The translations under genes and the position numbers were made by a program. This document shows positions 4,940 through 5,476 of a DNA stretch of 5,476 nucleotides, piece by piece. The DNA is from Acidimicrobiia bacterium (GTDB taxonomy: Bacteria; Actinomycetota; Acidimicrobiia; Acidimicrobiales; Aldehydirespiratoraceae): positions 1 through 5,476 of the forward strand of contig JAJDZO010000293.1 in the NCBI GenBank assembly GCA_022824605.1, read 5' to 3'. Within the stretch, counting starts at the first letter, position 1; every line of letters begins with the position of its first letter. Below the pieces are notes generated by a model. The model did not search any database and had not been told where the DNA came from. It saw only the letters and a list, made by a program, of their open reading frames with translations.

Positions 4940-5377
4940 GTGCTCGACGTTCCCATTCTGCGCTTGGACCGGGAGATGCCCCTGCCGGGCTATGCGCGGC
5001 CTGGCGATGCCGGCATCGACCTGATGGCTCGCACTTCGGCGGTGATCGAGCCGCAGGGGGGCCGGGCATTGGTGCCTACCGGCGTGGCGGTGTCGTTGCC
5101 CGAGGGCTGCGCCGGGTTCGTGTTGCCTCGCAGCGGGCTCGCCCTCAAGCATGGTGTGACCTGCCTCAACGCGCCCGGACTCATCGATTCCGGATACCGG
5201 GGCGAGCTCAAAGTCATTCTGGTCAACACCGACCCGAGCGAGCCGTTCACGCTGGAGCGGGGCGAGCGCATCGCCCAGTTGGTGGTGATGGCGGTGGAGC
5301 AGGTGCGATTGATCGAGGTGGACACCCTCGAGCCGTCATCACGCGGCGATCAAGGCTTCGGATCGACAGGCCGCTGA
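4940..5377 (+). CDS. dut: deoxyuridine 5'-triphosphate nucleotidohydrolase (dUTPase)
   Basis: The 145-residue product is a complete trimeric-type dUTPase, which hydrolyses dUTP to dUMP and pyrophosphate. This keeps uracil out of DNA and feeds dTMP synthesis. All five motifs are in order: PGDAGIDL (21-28), PRSGLALKHG (63-72), NAPGLIDSGYRGEL (77-90) with the catalytic Asp83 and base-stacking Tyr86, RGERIAQL (107-114), and the glycine-rich RGDQGFGSTG (135-144) that closes over the phosphates. GTG 4940 starts the protein at LDVPILRLD, where homologues begin. The open frame extends upstream to about 4421, but that part runs antisense through orn and is not coding. It is divergent from orn with 57 bases between the start codons. 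Confidence 0.96.
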   Translation: MLDVPILRLDREMPLPGYARPGDAGIDLMARTSAVIEPQGGRALVPTGVAVSLPEGCAGFVLPRSGLALKHGVTCLNAPGLIDSGYRGELKVILVNTDPSEPFTLERGERIAQLVVMAVEQVRLIEVDTLEPSSRGDQGFGSTGR

Positions 5378-5378
5378 A

Positions 5379-5414
5379 CTCTCCGCTCCAGTCGACGCGA
5401 GTCAAGCCGGAGAG
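5379..5414 (+). terminator. possible weak dut terminator hairpin
   Basis: CTCTCCG (5379-5385) and CGGAGAG (5408-5414) can pair as a 7-base stem just after the dut stop. The loop is long (22 bases) and there is no T-tract, so intrinsic termination is doubtful. The remaining bases to 5476 show no gene that I can support on either strand. Confidence 0.25.
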
Positions 5415-5476
5415 GCGGCCCTCGGGTCTGTGCACTGACTGGTGCTCAGGGTGCGGGAGTGGACAGGGGCTTGTGC

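Larger units (their letters stand above)
4876..4946. repeat. inverted and direct repeats across the divergent orn/dut start region
   Basis: CGAGCACCG (4876-4884) and CGGTGCTCG (4938-4946) are perfect 9-base inverted repeats, each containing the GTG start codon of one of the two divergent genes. In addition AGCACCGCGGC occurs twice in direct orientation, at 4878-4888 and 4899-4909, exactly 21 bases apart. Such symmetry could be a shared operator or may partly reflect similar start contexts. Confidence 0.6.

Noticed and set aside
5247..5435. 62-codon minus-strand open frame across the dut 3' end
   Set aside because: It mostly overlaps dut in antisense and shows no motif. The intergenic part is too short to judge.

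Overview
The window is GC-rich, uses GTG and TTG starts freely and is densely packed. Candidate -10 boxes of the form TANNNT sit six bases before three GTG starts, which suggests leaderless transcription. Together with the gene content (a short bacterial-type oligoribonuclease, a TlpA/CcdA pair, RelBE and VapBC-like modules), this points to an actinobacterium. No marker here fixes the lineage more closely.

Layout from left to right: (a) 1-212 holds the 3' end of an antitoxin-like gene and a broken PIN-toxin (VapC-like) remnant. (b) 217-867 (+) is a complete pdxH, the FMN-dependent pyridoxamine/pyridoxine 5'-phosphate oxidase. (c) 984-1458 (+) is a compact, apparently intact RelBE-type toxin-antitoxin module. 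(d) 1490-4882 (-) is a tightly coupled four-gene operon, in transcription order: oligoribonuclease (orn), a LACTB2-like metallo-beta-lactamase-fold hydrolase, a TlpA-like thioredoxin lipoprotein, and a CcdA-type membrane thiol transporter with a long C-terminal extension. (e) 4940-5377 (+) is a complete dUTPase (dut), divergent from orn. The last 99 bases hold only a possible hairpin.

The most striking structure is at the toxin-antitoxin module. The last 60 bases of pdxH (808-867) recur at 1491-1550, beyond relE, where they form the antisense of the 3' end of ccdA. The repeat runs from the ccdA stop codon to the pdxH stop codon. All seven differences fall at third codon positions of the pdxH frame, and these are also third positions of the antisense ccdA frame. 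This looks like a formerly overlapping convergent pdxH/ccdA gene pair that was split by acquisition of relBE, with the overlap duplicated so that both genes kept their ends.

Functionally, the window combines cofactor salvage (PLP), nucleotide-pool sanitation (dUTPase), RNA turnover (Orn and possibly the MBL protein) and extracytoplasmic thiol reduction (CcdA passing electrons to TlpA). The tlpA-ccdA pairing is a real functional unit. Its co-transcription with orn and the MBL gene is seen only as gene spacing.
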